This document shows positions 62,675-64,000 of a stretch of 64,000 nucleotides of DNA, one piece after another. Origin of the DNA: an uncultured Bacteroidales bacterium (GTDB taxonomy: Bacteria; Bacteroidota; Bacteroidia; Bacteroidales; Bacteroidaceae); assembly GCA_902776455.1 (NCBI GenBank), contig CACYQI010000006.1, forward strand, positions 1 through 64,000, read 5' to 3'. The notes under the pieces are model-generated. The model did no database searches, was not told the origin of the DNA, and saw only the letters and a program-made list of their open reading frames with translations. The translations under genes and the position numbers were made by a program. How positions within the stretch are numbered: position 1 is the stretch's first letter; the number at the start of each line of letters is the position of its first letter.

Positions 62675-64000
62675 ATGAAACGAATTATCCTCTTTCTGCT
62701 TGCTCTTGTTGCGATGGCAGGGCAGGCTAAGGACGTCGTCATCGAGCGTCCTGCGTTCCGTTCGCTAATGAAGAATTCCTTTTACAATGCCAACATCTGG
62801 CCCGTCAAGGTTGAGCTGACGAAGCAGGCAACAGTCGTGCATTTCCATGTGGCCTGTGCCTCTCGGGGCGGTTGGAGCACGGATGGAGGCCGCCTTGAAG
62901 TGGATGGGCAGCAGTTTGCCTTTCAGAAGGGACGCATCCTGACGCATGATGGCACCCAAGTCCTTGCAGATGATGCCCTTGAGCTGGGCAAAGCCTATGA
63001 CAGGAACGCGCAGCGAGACTCCCTTATCCTCTATTTCGACCCGCTTCCGAAAGGTACAAAGACGTTCGACTACATTGAGGGCGACGACCCGAACTCATGG
63101 ACAATCTACGGCATTAGGCTGGATGGCAAACTCTACCCAGAACTCCTTCCTGCTCCGAAGCCATGTGAAGACGACGGCAAACCGCTGGAGCCGTTGACCT
63201 TGACATACGGCGATGCGACCTTCATAGCCACAGCCTTTGGCGACAGCATCTGCCAGTTGGGGTGGTTTGATGAACCTTGCTGCGACCCCATTACCGGTAA
63301 CTATCGCGCCGATTCACACACGGAGGGAACGTCGAAACACTTTTCCAATCCCGCCTACACAGCAACCCTGCCCATCTTTACCTTTTACAAGATAGAGAAG
63401 AATACACCCAACAGGCAGTTCCCTTTGCTTTTGATTCCGGGCGAGACGCTGACCATGGATGCCGACCCCGACGCCTGCGAAGCCTGGCTTCACGACTTTG
63501 CGGCGGGCAAGCCAAAGCATAAAGGCTATCGCTTGGGCGGTTCCGCTGCCGACCTCAACGAGGTGCTGTTGGAAAACCTGAACATATACTATCTCGGCAT
63601 GTCACCGTTGCCGGACCACGAAGACGTGAAGGACTTTCCCGAGTGGCGCGACAAGTTGTGGCAGAACCTTGACACCTTGAAGCAAGGCGTGCTGAAGCGC
63701 AGGAACTATACCCGCAGACAGAGGGACTTCCTGACGCTTTTCGCTGAACGGTGCTATGTGCGTGCTTGTGTAGGAGGCATCGATATGATTGCCTTCCAGA
63801 AACGTGTTCAGAACCCCGACAGCACGCTCCGGCACCTGAAGAGCACTTACACGCTTGTCGATCCTCATGCCCGCGACCTCCAATTCCTCCGCGACGGACG
63901 CAGCTTCTGGTTCCCTCTCTCGCCCGAGTTCCTGCCTTATCTCGAGGCAAACGGCATGACGGAAACGGAGCCGTACAAGATGACGAAGGCTCTGGCGGAA
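62675..64000 (+). CDS. Secreted protein, 3'-truncated by the window
   Basis: 442 codons are open to the window end. A signal peptide (MKRIILFLLALVAMAGQA, cut before KD) is followed by a beta-rich N-terminal part with several Cys and a helical middle (NLDTLKQGVLKRRNYTRRQR). In overall style it resembles Bacteroidetes TlpA-like proteins that carry a thioredoxin domain at the C-terminus, but that part is not in the window. No type IX tail can be judged. Confidence 0.7.
   Translation, partial: MKRIILFLLALVAMAGQAKDVVIERPAFRSLMKNSFYNANIWPVKVELTKQATVVHFHVACASRGGWSTDGGRLEVDGQQFAFQKGRILTHDGTQVLADDALELGKAYDRNAQRDSLILYFDPLPKGTKTFDYIEGDDPNSWTIYGIRLDGKLYPELLPAPKPCEDDGKPLEPLTLTYGDATFIATAFGDSICQLGWFDEPCCDPITGNYRADSHTEGTSKHFSNPAYTATLPIFTFYKIEKNTPNRQFPLLLIPGETLTMDADPDACEAWLHDFAAGKPKHKGYRLGGSAADLNEVLLENLNIYYLGMSPLPDHEDVKDFPEWRDKLWQNLDTLKQGVLKRRNYTRRQRDFLTLFAERCYVRACVGGIDMIAFQKRVQNPDSTLRHLKSTYTLVDPHARDLQFLRDGRSFWFPLSPEFLPYLEANGMTETEPYKMTKALAE

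Overview
The window looks like chromosomal DNA of a Bacteroidales bacterium, most probably Prevotellaceae (my inference). The evidence is Bacteroidetes-type promoters (TTTG, about 19-20 bp, TAnnTTTG) before most transcription units, secreted proteins ending in a type IX secretion-like tail (GIYIVNGKKVLVK and variants), a BspA-type leucine-rich repeat protein, and Bacteroidales versions of RF2, SAICAR synthase, PhoH, AroE and carboxynorspermidine dehydrogenase. I see no phage, plasmid backbone, intact insertion sequence or CRISPR array.

Layout. 1-2302: a TonB-receptor-like gene and a membrane-anchored regulator. 2532-5130: an Lrp/AsnC remnant and a four-gene CsgG/lipoprotein operon. 6401-15481: large secreted proteins, including a BspA-like protein with a structured leader and two cohesin-like proteins. 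15936-23614: an ATPase, a Na/Pi transporter-PhoU-winged-helix fusion, and a FeoAB gene followed by a FeoB-associated Cys-rich segment fused to a sialidase. 23994-30215: flotillin/NfeD, NUDIX, acyltransferase, LicD, YhaM-like exonuclease and TadA. 30237-31048: an 88-bp repeat array. 31411-40478: ArgE-like deacetylase, acyl-CoA ligase, RF2, CYTH triphosphatase, initiator tRNA, TetR, FabG and a pseudouridine synthase. 40478-47796: TamB and a TamA/BamA-like protein. 47826-52548: secreted-protein remnants, a GH29 fucosidase and a frameshifted partner. 53261-57065: aroE, menG, purC and phoH. 57209-64000: a DUF5715 protein, an Spy-like protein, carboxynorspermidine dehydrogenase, an S23 four-helix-bundle protein, recA and the start of another secreted protein.

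The most unusual property is pervasive short repeats. Many families of 7-, 9- and 22-bp tandem units and G/C-rich hairpins fill almost every intergenic space. They also enter genes in frame: aroE, feoB, purC, phoH, rluA-like, tamB, the TamA-like gene, DUF5715 and carboxynorspermidine dehydrogenase. In several genes they supply the start or stop codon. One heptamer family flanks the S23 gene in inverted orientation, which suggests an element unit. The other highlights are the transporter-PhoU-DNA-binding fusion (17330-19300), the iron-uptake/sialidase fusion (19600-21048) and the hairpin leader upstream of the BspA-like gene.
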